DNA of 64,000 bases from DASXTC01 sp036505635 (GCA_036505635.1 DASXTC010000069.1:1-64000), one strand, 5' to 3'; shown: positions 26,133-34,585, counted from the first letter of the stretch. Notes: a model not told the origin generated them from the letters alone. Translations and numbers: made by a program.

Positions 26133-27560
26133 TTGGCCAAGACAACTCCGTTCTTGAAGGGAGCGGCACCCCGGCACGTCGAAGGGTCGATCCTCGTCCT
26201 GAGGGACGGCGCGACCGGCTCGACGAATGGAGACGATCCCGGCCACCTCCTCGAAGCCGCGGGCCATCGCGTCACATTCGCCACTTCGGGCCGTCAGGCG
26301 GCCCAGCTCTGCCGCTCCGGCGGTTTCCACCTCCTGCTGGCCGACTGGAGCGTACCGGACATGGCCCCCGAGGCGTTCATCGATCAGATCCGAAGGATCG
26401 AATCAGATCTGCCCGTGGTCATGATCACCGACTCCGGTGACATCGAGGCCGCCGTCTCATGCCTGAGGTACGGCGCCTTCGACTACGTGACCCGTCCTCT
26501 CATTCCCCAGAACCTCGTGTCGATCGTCAACCAGGCCCTCGACAAGAGACGCCTCCAGGACGAGATCCGGATCCAGCGCAAGCCGGCCGGTGGGCGGGAC
26601 TCCTTCGGAATCCTCATCGGCCGCAGCGCGCCGATGCAGGCCGTCTTCCGCCGGATCGCCAAGATCGCCCCCCACCAGAACACCGTGTTGATCCTGGGGG
26701 AGTCGGGGACCGGCAAGGAGATCGTGGCGCGGGAGATCCACCGCAGGAGCCCCGTGACCGGCGGCCCCTTCCTCGCAGTCAACTGCGGCGGAGTCCCGGG
26801 GGACCTGATCGAGTCTGAGCTCTTCGGCCACGAGCGCGGGGCCTTCACGGGAGCCACCCAAGCGCACGACGGCCTCTTCGTGGCCGCGACGGGCGGGACC
26901 CTTTTTCTCGACGAAATCGGGGCGATGCCGACGCTGCAACAGGCGACCTTGTTGAGGTGTCTGGAGCGCAAGGAGATCCGCCGCGTCGGAGGGACGCAGA
27001 CGATCCCGATCGATGTCCGGGTGATGGCGGCCACCAACACCGACCTGGAGCAGGCGATGGAGGCGGGAGCCTTCCGCCAGGACCTCTACTATCGCCTCTC
27101 GAGCATGATCATCAGCCTCCCTTCGCTCAGGGAGCGAGTGGAGGACATCCCGCTCCTGTGCGCCCACTTCCTCGCCCACTATGCCCGCGAGCATGGCCGG
27201 CGGCCGGCCCGGTTCTCGCCGCAGGCGCTGGACCTTCTCTGCAACCGGCGCTGGCCCGGCAACATCCGCGAGCTCCAGCACATCGTCGAGCAGTCGGTCC
27301 TGTTCACGCGTGACGAGGTGATCAAGCCCGCGGATCTTCCGTTCAACGCGGGTGGGGCAGAGGAGGCCAGGCCTCAGACGTTGCGCGAGGTCGAGCGCGA
27401 GCACATCCGCTCGGTGCTGGCGCGTACGGCAGGCAACAAGCTCAAGGCGGCGCGCATCCTCGGCATCCCGCGTCCCACGCTCTACCACCGCATGCAGAAG
27501 CTGGGCCTCGACACCGATCCCGACACTCCGGCACGGACGAAGCGCGGTTCCTTCCGCTAG
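26133..27560 (+). CDS. Sigma-54-dependent transcription activator (NtrC-type) with altered receiver
   Basis: 475 residues from TTG 26133, preceded by GAGG at 9 nt; a rare start, but the receiver domain begins right after it. Receiver (19-138): phospho-acceptor D71 (LLLADWSVPDM) and T99 are kept, but the acidic pair is reduced to R24-D25 and the usual Lys is R121 (VTRPLIP). AAA+ domain (about 165-395): Walker A LGESGTGKE, sigma-54 contact loop ERGAFTGAT, Walker B GTLFLDEIG, Arg finger region FRQDLYYRLS. C-terminal Fis-type HTH (NKLKAARILGIPRPTLYHRM). Its place at the head of EPS locus B suggests it controls one or both EPS operons; no clear -24/-12 promoter was found nearby. Confidence 0.88.
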   Translation: MAKTTPFLKGAAPRHVEGSILVLRDGATGSTNGDDPGHLLEAAGHRVTFATSGRQAAQLCRSGGFHLLLADWSVPDMAPEAFIDQIRRIESDLPVVMITDSGDIEAAVSCLRYGAFDYVTRPLIPQNLVSIVNQALDKRRLQDEIRIQRKPAGGRDSFGILIGRSAPMQAVFRRIAKIAPHQNTVLILGESGTGKEIVAREIHRRSPVTGGPFLAVNCGGVPGDLIESELFGHERGAFTGATQAHDGLFVAATGGTLFLDEIGAMPTLQQATLLRCLERKEIRRVGGTQTIPIDVRVMAATNTDLEQAMEAGAFRQDLYYRLSSMIISLPSLRERVEDIPLLCAHFLAHYAREHGRRPARFSPQALDLLCNRRWPGNIRELQHIVEQSVLFTRDEVIKPADLPFNAGGAEEARPQTLREVEREHIRSVLARTAGNKLKAARILGIPRPTLYHRMQKLGLDTDPDTPARTKRGSFR

Positions 27561-27566
27561 AGCCCC

Positions 27567-27587
27567 CCGCCGAGTCCCTCGGCGGGA
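27567..27587 (+). terminator. Stem-loop after the activator gene
   Basis: Perfect 9 bp stem CCCGCCGAG / CTCGGCGGG with a TCC loop, 6 nt after the stop codon. It is followed by a C/T-rich stretch rather than a pure T-run, so termination may be partial. Confidence 0.55.
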
Positions 27588-27657
27588 CACTTCCTTCCCT
27601 GCGGCATTCCACTCAAGCACGCGCAGCCTCCTGACGATAAACAGAGCGTTCGGACCA

Positions 27658-27678
27658 ACACTTCCGGTGCCAGCACCG
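27658..27678 (+). promoter_or_regulatory. 5'-leader motif and hairpin (copy 2)
   Basis: ACACTTCCGGTGCCAG (27658-27673) matches the leader at 6538 in 13 of 16 bases. The stem here is CGGTG / CACCG around CCAG (27665-27678). The paired bases differ between copies yet both fold, which supports a structured element. No good -10/-35 pair is visible upstream of this copy. Confidence 0.4.
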
Positions 27679-27695
27679 TCTCTCAGGAGGCAAGG

Positions 27696-28328
27696 ATGAG
27701 CCGAGGTTACACGACCTGCTCAAGGTTCATGGTCGTTCTCGTGGTAGTGGCTATCGTCTTCGGGACCGGCCCTTTGCCGCTGGCGGCGGCCGAAGGCGCC
27801 ATCCCCACGTCATCGCTCAGCGGGAGGGTCTTCACGGCGGATGCGAAGACCCCGGTTGGGGACGCCGTCGTCAAGGCTTTCCATCGTGGCACCGACGTGG
27901 TCCTCGCGAGCCAGGCGACCGGCCCCGACGGTTCCTACGTCATCGAGGGACTGACGCAGGGCGAGTATGAGCTGGGGATCAGCACGGCGGAGGGGATCTA
28001 TCTCGTGGCCGACGCCGTGAGGTTCGAGGCAAGCCAGAAGCGCGCCGCCTCCTTCGCCCTGCAGCGCGGGACTGAGGCGGAGGAGCAGACTACCGCCGCG
28101 GAGGGCCAGGAGTCGACCTCCGCGGAGGGCCAGAAGAAAACCGATGAGCCCCAGAAGGCGGACCAGGACAAGAAGCAGGGCAAGGAATCCACCAAGCTGA
28201 AGCGTCCGCGCGCGTCCTCGGCGGCACGGACTCCACTGGTCGCCACGGGGATCGTGATCGGCGCCGCGATCGTGATCGGCGCCGTCGCGAGCAACATGTC
28301 CAACGACGGCGACGGCAGCCCCAACTGA
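27696..28328 (+). CDS. Small membrane protein with carboxypeptidase-regulatory-like domain (paralogue of 6597)
   Basis: 210 residues, ATG 6 nt after AGGAGG. Signal peptide (11-32), carboxypeptidase-regulatory-like beta-sandwich (40-123; SGRVFTADAKTPVGDAVVKA, ATGPDGSYVIEGLTQGEYEL), a charged linker with a short repeat (AAEGQEST, SAEGQKKT), one membrane helix (182-200) and a tail NMSNDGDGSPN. Domain order, sizes and the DG-Y-GL-G-Y-L pattern match the protein at 6597. It precedes wza of locus B by about 210 nt and may be the first structural gene of the operon. A role in anchoring or in assembly of the export machine is an inference. Confidence 0.7.
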   Translation: MSRGYTTCSRFMVVLVVVAIVFGTGPLPLAAAEGAIPTSSLSGRVFTADAKTPVGDAVVKAFHRGTDVVLASQATGPDGSYVIEGLTQGEYELGISTAEGIYLVADAVRFEASQKRAASFALQRGTEAEEQTTAAEGQESTSAEGQKKTDEPQKADQDKKQGKESTKLKRPRASSAARTPLVATGIVIGAAIVIGAVASNMSNDGDGSPN

Positions 28329-28541
28329 GAGCGGTACCCGGCTCCCGGCCACACCCTGTTAAGGAAGGGGGACGCACAGGTGAAAGGCCCGGTGCCCGGG
28401 TCCCCTCCCTGAGCTGCGGGATGGCTCGCGCGCGACCCTTCAGAGCCTGTCATCACCATGTCAACGCCTTCGACCTGTCCCGACGACATCGATCTCCGCA
28501 ATGACCCCGCCGAGGATTCGCAGCGCAATTGGAGGAATGAC

Positions 28542-29468
28542 GTGAGAGACATCGTGCGGGTGACCGCAATCCTGATGCTCGCGGCTTCGGGCCCCGGGGT
28601 GGCCGCGGCAGAGGCGCCCCCCAGACCCGAGGCGATCGGGAACGCTCCCTCGGCTGCGGCGCCGTCCGCCGTCCCGGCGCTGCCGGCCGGGACCGAGGCG
28701 GCGACCTCTGACTACCTCATCGGTCCGGGGGACCTGCTGGAGGTGACGGTTTTCGAGGAGGAGTCCCTCAACCGCACTGTGCGCGTCGGACCGGACGGCG
28801 CCATCAGCCTCCCGCTGCTGGGCGAGATCCGGATCGGCGGCCTGTCCAAGAGCCACGTGGAGGCGGAGATCGTCCGGCGCCTGGGCGAGCACTTCCTCTT
28901 CGACCCGCAGGTGAGCGTGTTCGTCAAGGAGTATCGCAGCCGGCGCGTGGCCGTCATGGGCGCCGTCAGGGAGCCCGGCTCCTACGAGCTGCTGGGCCCC
29001 AGGACCCTCCTGGAGCTGATCGCGGAGGCGGGAGGGCTGGCCGAGAATGCCGGCCGGGATCTGTTCGTTTTCGGCCGCGGCGCGGATGGATCGATCTCGA
29101 GAAGCCGGGTCGATCTCAACCGGCTCCTGCGGGAAGGGGACGCCAGCCTGAACCTCCTCGTGCGGGAAGGGGAGATCATCCAGGTCCCGGTCGACAAACC
29201 GTTCGCCGTCTACCTGTACGGAGCGGTCGCCACTCCCGGGCTGGTCGAGGGACGCTCGTCGGACGGCCTCACGCTGCTGCAGGCCATCGCCCGGGCCGGC
29301 GGACCCGGCCAGAGGGCGGCGGTCGAGCGGATCACCATCATGCGCGCGCGGCCCGACGGAAGCCGTGAGCGGATGCGTGCAAACCTCAAGAGGATCATCC
29401 AGGGCAGGGCGGACGACCCACGTCTCGAGCCCGACGACATCGTCGTCGTGCCCGAGGCCTTTTTCTAG
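28542..29468 (+). CDS. wza: Wza-type polysaccharide export protein (locus B)
   Basis: 308 residues from GTG 28542, with GGAGG 6 nt upstream, giving a clean signal peptide (VRVTAILMLAASGPGVAAAEA). ATG 28458 gives an awkward 28-residue acidic extension with a weaker ribosome site. Poly_export domain (DYLIGPGDLLEVTVFEEESL, SLPLLGEIRIGG) and two SLBB domains (RVAVMGAVREPGSYELLG, VYLYGAVATPGLVEGRSS), ending IVVVPEAFF. No lipobox Cys and no AMIN domain, unlike the locus A copy. Outer-membrane export channel for the locus B polymer, working with the Wzc encoded 15 nt downstream. Confidence 0.92.
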   Translation: MRDIVRVTAILMLAASGPGVAAAEAPPRPEAIGNAPSAAAPSAVPALPAGTEAATSDYLIGPGDLLEVTVFEEESLNRTVRVGPDGAISLPLLGEIRIGGLSKSHVEAEIVRRLGEHFLFDPQVSVFVKEYRSRRVAVMGAVREPGSYELLGPRTLLELIAEAGGLAENAGRDLFVFGRGADGSISRSRVDLNRLLREGDASLNLLVREGEIIQVPVDKPFAVYLYGAVATPGLVEGRSSDGLTLLQAIARAGGPGQRAAVERITIMRARPDGSRERMRANLKRIIQGRADDPRLEPDDIVVVPEAFF

Positions 29469-29483
29469 GTCCCGGGAGGCTCG

Positions 29484-31850
29484 ATGGACCCCCAACTCAC
29501 CCAGCATGACGCCGTCGCCGAGAGGTCGCTCCTGGAGTACGGGCATCTTCTCCTCAAACGACGCTGGGCGGTCTACGCGTCCGTGGGCCTCGTGATGACG
29601 CTGGTCTCGATCGCCACCTTCACCATGAAGCCGGTCTACCGGGCGACGGCCATCGTCCAGATCGAGAAGGACAACCCGAACATTCTTTCCTTCCAGGACA
29701 TCTTCGCGATAGACAACCGGGACGAGCTCTTCTACCAGACGCAGTACCGCCTCATGCAGTCCCGAACGGTCGCGCGCAGGGTCCTCGCCGGACTGGGCGC
29801 CACGGCCGGCGGCGCCGCCGAGCCCCGCGCGGGCCTCGTCACCCGCGGCAAGGACGCGCTCAAGCGTCTGCTCGGCCGGCCGGTGGGGCCCGCCGAAGGG
29901 ATCGATCCGGAGACACGTCTGGTGGACGGCTTCCTGAGCCGGATCCGCGTCGAGCCATACCGCAACAGCCGTCTGGTGGCGATCTCATTTCTGGACGGCG
30001 ACCCGTTGCGCGCGGCCGAGACGGCCAACGCGATCGCGACGGCCTACATCGACTTCAACCTCGAGGCCAAGTACTCGACGACCGAGGAGGCGGCGGGGTT
30101 TCTCTCACGGCAGATCGAATCGCTCAAACACGAGATCGAAGGGGCCGAGAAAACCCTCCAGAGCTACGGCGCCGACAACCAGATCGTGGCCTTGAAGGAA
30201 GGAGAGGGGATTGCCGCGAAGAACCTCTCGGACTTCAACACCTCCTTCACGGCGGCCCAGACCGACCGGATCCGCAAGGAGACGCGGTTTCGTTCTCTCC
30301 AGGACGCGCCGCTCGATTCAATACCGGAGGTGGTCGAGAATCCGGTCGTGCGCGATCTGAAGGTCAACTACGCCCAGCTCGAGCGCGCCTACAGCCAGAA
30401 GACCAAGACCTACAAGCCGGAGTGGCCCGAAATGGTCCGGTTGCGCTCCGAGATGGAGCGCGCGCGCGAGATGCTGGGGGCCGAGTCGCGGGAGGTGCAG
30501 GCCAAGCTGCTCCAGGCCGCCCGCAGCGACTATGTGGAGGCGCTCCAGCAGGAGAAGGCGATGGGTCTGGCGCTGGAGGCCCAGAAGGCCGAGACGGTCC
30601 GGGTCAACCGCGGGTCCATCCAGTTCGGCAACCTGAAGATGGAGGTCGACAACAAGAGGAACCTGCTCAGGACGCTGCTCGAGCGGCAGAGCGAGACGGG
30701 GCTCAGCGCGCGCCTCAGGGGGCTCAAGAGCAGCAACGTGAGGGTGGTCGACGCCGCCGAGGTGCCGGCCTTCCCATACCGGCCTCGCGTTCAGATAAAC
30801 CTGTTGATGGGTCTGCTGATGGGCCTGGCTCTCGGGATCGGGATGGCCTTCTTCCTCGACCACCTCGATCGCAGCATCAAGTCCGTCGACGACCTCACCA
30901 CATACATCCGCCTGCCCGCCTTCGGTCTCATCCCACCCTTCAGGCAATCGGGGCATCACTACGGGGAGGCGAGCGAGGCGAACCCCGGGCCGGGCGAATC
31001 CGATTCTCCCCCCGGGCCCCGCGACATGGAGGGCCCCGCCGAGATCGTGGTGGTGAGCCGCCCGCGTTCGGCGGTGGCGGAGGCCTACCGTTCGCTCAGG
31101 ACCTCCCTGCTCCTGTCGTCGGCCGAGAAGGCCCCCCGACTCCTCCTGATCACGAGCAGCCATCCCGGGGAGGGCAAGACAGTCACGGCGGTGAACACGG
31201 CAGCGGCCCTCGTGCAGGCCGGAAGGAAGGTGCTCCTGGTCGATTGCGATCTGCGCAAGCCTCGCCTCCACAAGGTGCTCGGACTGGAGAACTCCGTCGG
31301 GCTGACCTCATGCCTGACGGGCAATGCGGAGCTGGCTCAGGCGATCCTCGAGACGAGGGTCATCGGGATGGACCTTCTGCCCAGCGGAGCGATCCCACCC
31401 AACCCGTCGGAGCTTCTCGACTCGCGCGCCTTCGATCGGCTGCTGGCGCGCGTGCTCGAGAACGGAACGTACGACCACGTGATCCTCGACTCGCCGCCCG
31501 TATTGATGGTGACGGATGCGCAGATCCTCGCCTCCAAGGTCGACGGCGTGATGCTGGTGGTGCGGGCGTCACTGGCCCCGCGCGAGGCCGTTCGCCTGGC
31601 CGCCGAGAGCCTGCGCAGGGCCAAGGGGAACGTCCTGGGCGCGTTGCTCAACGACGCCGAGATCTCGGTGGGGCGGTCCTACCGATACGGTTACAGGTAT
31701 GGCCAGGGATACGGGTATGGCTACGGATATGGGTCGGGCCGCAAGGGGGACTCCGGGAAGGACGCCGGCGCGAAACCGTTTGCCGCGCCGGCCAGGAGCT
31801 GGTCGGCGCGCCTGACGAAGCTGCGCGGCAGGGCCCGGAGGGCGCTTTGA
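29484..31850 (+). CDS. wzc: Wzc-type polysaccharide copolymerase and tyrosine autokinase (locus B)
   Basis: 788 residues, GGGAGG upstream of ATG. Wzz-type domain with membrane helices near residues 29-48 and 435-455 and periplasmic coiled coils between. BY-kinase domain: Walker A SSHPGEGKTVT (from 558), Walker A' VLLVDCDLRKPRLH, Walker B VILDSPPVLM. The C-terminus holds a striking Tyr-Gly tract (residues about 732-750; YRYGYRYGQGYGYGYGYG), eight Tyr in 17 residues, followed by a basic tail. The tract should be the autophosphorylation cluster controlling oligomerisation. Its stop shares TTGA with the start of the next gene. Confidence 0.93.
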   Translation: MDPQLTQHDAVAERSLLEYGHLLLKRRWAVYASVGLVMTLVSIATFTMKPVYRATAIVQIEKDNPNILSFQDIFAIDNRDELFYQTQYRLMQSRTVARRVLAGLGATAGGAAEPRAGLVTRGKDALKRLLGRPVGPAEGIDPETRLVDGFLSRIRVEPYRNSRLVAISFLDGDPLRAAETANAIATAYIDFNLEAKYSTTEEAAGFLSRQIESLKHEIEGAEKTLQSYGADNQIVALKEGEGIAAKNLSDFNTSFTAAQTDRIRKETRFRSLQDAPLDSIPEVVENPVVRDLKVNYAQLERAYSQKTKTYKPEWPEMVRLRSEMERAREMLGAESREVQAKLLQAARSDYVEALQQEKAMGLALEAQKAETVRVNRGSIQFGNLKMEVDNKRNLLRTLLERQSETGLSARLRGLKSSNVRVVDAAEVPAFPYRPRVQINLLMGLLMGLALGIGMAFFLDHLDRSIKSVDDLTTYIRLPAFGLIPPFRQSGHHYGEASEANPGPGESDSPPGPRDMEGPAEIVVVSRPRSAVAEAYRSLRTSLLLSSAEKAPRLLLITSSHPGEGKTVTAVNTAAALVQAGRKVLLVDCDLRKPRLHKVLGLENSVGLTSCLTGNAELAQAILETRVIGMDLLPSGAIPPNPSELLDSRAFDRLLARVLENGTYDHVILDSPPVLMVTDAQILASKVDGVMLVVRASLAPREAVRLAAESLRRAKGNVLGALLNDAEISVGRSYRYGYRYGQGYGYGYGYGSGRKGDSGKDAGAKPFAAPARSWSARLTKLRGRARRAL

Positions 31851-33337
31851 ACGAGGGGCGGATCTGGCTGGCGGCGGGGCTCGCGGCTCTCGTTCTGGCG
31901 GCACCGGTCGCCTTCGGCTCGACCGAGCGGATCGCCTGCCTCGCCCTCTCGCTCGGGTTCTCCTGCCTCGCGCTCGCGGCGCTCGCGGCGGGAGCGCGAC
32001 CGTCCGGTTCGTGGCCGATGGCGCTGCTGCTGATCCTGCCCTGCGCGCAGCTCGTCCCCCTGCCCGCCGGCCTGCTGGCGGCGATCAGCCCGCAGGCCGG
32101 GAGACTTCATACTCTCGCCGCGGAGACGACGGGCCCGGATCGGGCGGCGACCTCCTGGCGACCAGTATCACTCGATCCGGACGCGACCCTCACGGGGGTC
32201 CTGCTGCTGGGAAGCGCCGCCAGTCTCTTTGGCGTGGCGCGGTTCTGCCTGACGCACCCCGCGGTCCGCCGGCTCCTGGCCGGCCTCCTCGTCGCTACGG
32301 GGATGTTCGAGGCTTCCTACGGTCTTGCCGGACACCTCGGCGGCAGCCAGGAGATCTTAGGATGGCGGAAGACCCACTACCTCGACTCCGCCACCGGCAC
32401 CTTCGTCAACCGCAACCACTACGCCGGATACCTCGAGATGACGCTGATGGTTTCGCTCGGGATCCTGATCGCCCTGAGCGGTCGCGCGGATGGCGTGCGG
32501 CGCGGTGGAACGAGCGGTCATCGCCTCGCGCGCCTGGTGGTCCTCTCGACGCCGCGCGGCGGGGCGGCCCTTCTGCTCGCGATCGCGACGTGCGTGATGG
32601 TCGCGGGGCTCCTCTTCTCGCGCTCGAGAGCGGGCATCGTCTCGGCCGGCGTCGGGCTCTGCGTTCTCACGATCCTGTCGGGACGAGGGAAGGCGCGCCG
32701 GTTCGCGATGTCGTTGATCGCCATCGTGGTGATTGTGGGGGCGCTCTATGCCGTAGCGGCGGGCGCCGAACCGCTCATGAGCCGGTTCGATCGGACGATG
32801 CAGGACTTGACGGGGTCGCAGGGCAGGCTGCCGCTCTGGGGCGACGCGGCCCGGAGCGCCGCGGCCTTCGCCGCGACCGGCTCGGGCCTTCTCGCCTTCG
32901 AGCAGGTCTTCCCCGCCCTGCGAACCAGGGAGGACCCCCAGCTCCGCCGCCACGCGCACAACGACTATCTCGAGGTAGCGGCCGAGCTGGGGCTGCCGGG
33001 GCTCGCGCTGGCCCTCCTGCTGGTCGCCCGCTTCTTCCGGGAGACATTGCGGGGCTCTCCGCCGGCGCTAGGAGTGTGTCCGAGTAATGGCTCGGGCCCA
33101 AGTCATTACTCGGACACACTCCTAGACGGAGCGGACGCTCTCCTCGCGCAAGGGTGCGCCCTCGGTGGGGTCGCCGCGGCGGCCGCGCTGGCGTTCCACT
33201 CCTTCTTCGATTTCAACCTGCACGTGCCGGCCAACCTGCTGACCCTCTCGCTCGTCTGCGCGTTGGCGCTTCCCGCGCCCCGCCTGCTCTCCCGTCGGCC
33301 ACAGCATTCGATCGGGCCGGTCCCGGTGCCATCGTGA
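31847..33337 (+). CDS. O-antigen ligase/polymerase (Wzy-like, locus B) carrying a palindromic insertion
   Basis: 496 residues from TTG 31847 (TTGA overlap, CGGAGG about 4 nt upstream). About 11 membrane helices; signature HAHNDYLEVAAELGLPG and the large periplasmic loop before it. Clear paralogue of the protein at 18908 (AFGST / PFGSV start, FFDFNLHVP / FTDFHLSIP end). Between the signature and FFDF the locus B protein is 24 residues longer, and this is where the 58 bp palindrome (33068-33125) is read as LGVCPSNGSGPSHYSDTLL, residues about 408-427, in a predicted loop. The gene remains open, so it is probably functional. GTGA overlap with the next gene. Confidence 0.83.
   Translation: MNEGRIWLAAGLAALVLAAPVAFGSTERIACLALSLGFSCLALAALAAGARPSGSWPMALLLILPCAQLVPLPAGLLAAISPQAGRLHTLAAETTGPDRAATSWRPVSLDPDATLTGVLLLGSAASLFGVARFCLTHPAVRRLLAGLLVATGMFEASYGLAGHLGGSQEILGWRKTHYLDSATGTFVNRNHYAGYLEMTLMVSLGILIALSGRADGVRRGGTSGHRLARLVVLSTPRGGAALLLAIATCVMVAGLLFSRSRAGIVSAGVGLCVLTILSGRGKARRFAMSLIAIVVIVGALYAVAAGAEPLMSRFDRTMQDLTGSQGRLPLWGDAARSAAAFAATGSGLLAFEQVFPALRTREDPQLRRHAHNDYLEVAAELGLPGLALALLLVARFFRETLRGSPPALGVCPSNGSGPSHYSDTLLDGADALLAQGCALGGVAAAAALAFHSFFDFNLHVPANLLTLSLVCALALPAPRLLSRRPQHSIGPVPVPS
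33068..33125. repeat. 58 bp near-perfect palindrome inserted in a coding sequence
   Basis: Two 22 bp arms are exact inverted copies: 33068-33089 (starting CTAGGAGTGTGTCC, ending AGTAATG) and 33104-33125 (starting CATTACT, ending CACTCCTAG). The 14-nt centre contains GGGCCC and adds further pairs. The frame stays open on both strands and reads nearly the same peptide (CPSN..GPSHYSDTLL) each way. It resembles palindromic elements that insert in protein-coding genes. No transposase is nearby, so it may be a non-autonomous repeat. Confidence 0.85.
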
Positions 33338-34581
33338 CCGCCACGCCGCCCCGGTGGGGGACGCGCGCCATCTGGATGGCGCTGCCAGCGATGGTGGCCC
33401 TCTCGGCGATCAGCCTGCGCGCCGAGGTGCTGGCCCGCCGGGGGCTGGCCGGATGGGATGGGACGCTCGAGGCGCCGGCGGGAGAACGCGCCGCGCTTTC
33501 CGCCGCTCGCCGCGCCGCGCCGTGGCGGGCCGACCTGCTCGTGGCTCTCGGTTTGAGCCGTGACCTGCCCGAGGGCCTGCGCGAGCGGTGCCTGATCGAC
33601 GCGATCCACACGACCCCTTCATATGCTCTGGCCTACCTCGCCCTCGGGGCGCTGCGCGCGCAGCGCGGCGACCAGGCCGGCGCTCTGATCCTCTACCGCG
33701 CCGCCGAGGCCCTCGACCGGGCGGGCTCGGCCACGCCGATGCGACTGGCGGCTCTCTACATCGACATGATGAGACTCGACGAAGCGTTGCCGCGGCTCGC
33801 CAGGGCGGTGCGGATCGCTCCCGAACAGCGTCTGGCCGAAGCGCTCTCGCTCGCCGCGACGCTGACGACGGATCCGGCAACCCTCGACGCGATCGTGCCG
33901 CCGGAGCCAGGCCAGCGGCTGGCGGCGGCGCGGCTGCTTCAGGGTCTCGGTCTCCTCTCGGCGGCCGACGTGGAGTACGAGAAGGCATCGGCGGCAGAAC
34001 CGGCCAACGTGCCGATCTTCGACAGCCACGTGGCGTTCCACCTGGGCCGGCAGGAGCGCGGAGACGCGATCCGTCTGATCCGGGCGCGGCTGGGACATGG
34101 AGGCGCCGGCGACATGCCGCTGCGCCTTCAGCTGGCGCAGCTCCTGATCGACACCGGACGGATCGAGGAATCGGCGGCGGAGCTTCAGGAAGCGTCTCGG
34201 CTCAATCCACCCGCGATCGAATTGACGAACATGCAGGCCATCCTCGAGCTGGCCCGGGGCCGGGTGGATCGGGCCGTGGAGATCGCACAGGGGCTCGTGA
34301 ACCGGCGTCCCGAAGCGCCGGCCGCCCGCGTGACGCTGGCGCGCGCCCTGTGGGGGCGTGGCGATCGGACCGGCGCGGCGAGGGAGCTGGCGCGGGCGGA
34401 GGCGCTCGACCGGAGCCGGCCCGAGGTGCAGTTGCTCCTTGGACGGCTGAATCGGGAGCTGGGCAATGAGGCGGAGGCCGCGCGGCGCTACCGGCGGGCG
34501 ATCGAGATGGGCTACGTCAGCCCGGCTCGCGAGGAGCTGGCCACACTGCCGGCGGGCGCGAGGGCGGGCGCGGGAGGGTGA
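33334..34581 (+). CDS. TPR-repeat membrane-anchored protein
   Basis: 415 residues from GTG 33334 (GTGA overlap). One N-terminal membrane helix (residues 12-29) then TPR units over most of the chain (ALAYLALGALRAQRGDQAGA, MRLAALYIDMMRLDEALPRL, NREL GNEAEAARRYRRAIEMGY near the end). No enzyme motifs. Probably periplasmic. The matching position in locus A is the soluble C-terminal domain of the Wzy at 18908, so this may be the split-off partner of the Wzy just upstream, perhaps organising the polymerase/copolymerase complex. Confidence 0.75.
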   Translation: MTATPPRWGTRAIWMALPAMVALSAISLRAEVLARRGLAGWDGTLEAPAGERAALSAARRAAPWRADLLVALGLSRDLPEGLRERCLIDAIHTTPSYALAYLALGALRAQRGDQAGALILYRAAEALDRAGSATPMRLAALYIDMMRLDEALPRLARAVRIAPEQRLAEALSLAATLTTDPATLDAIVPPEPGQRLAAARLLQGLGLLSAADVEYEKASAAEPANVPIFDSHVAFHLGRQERGDAIRLIRARLGHGGAGDMPLRLQLAQLLIDTGRIEESAAELQEASRLNPPAIELTNMQAILELARGRVDRAVEIAQGLVNRRPEAPAARVTLARALWGRGDRTGAARELARAEALDRSRPEVQLLLGRLNRELGNEAEAARRYRRAIEMGYVSPAREELATLPAGARAGAGG

Positions 34582-34585
34582 TGCG

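Noticed and set aside
26015..26440. Plus-strand frame starting MSDRGAKGRGEASV in the control region
   Set aside because: It runs through the promoter and then out of frame over the activator gene, with Arg/Pro-rich shadow composition.
27561..28541. Sigma-54 (-24/-12) promoter for locus B structural genes
   Set aside because: Searched by eye for TGGCAC-N5-TTGC and for GG-N10-GC; no convincing match found.
31675..31740. Tyr-Gly coding tract as a phase-variable microsatellite
   Set aside because: The codons are mixed (TAC/TAT with GGC/GGG/GGA/GGT), so there is no exact repeat unit for slippage.
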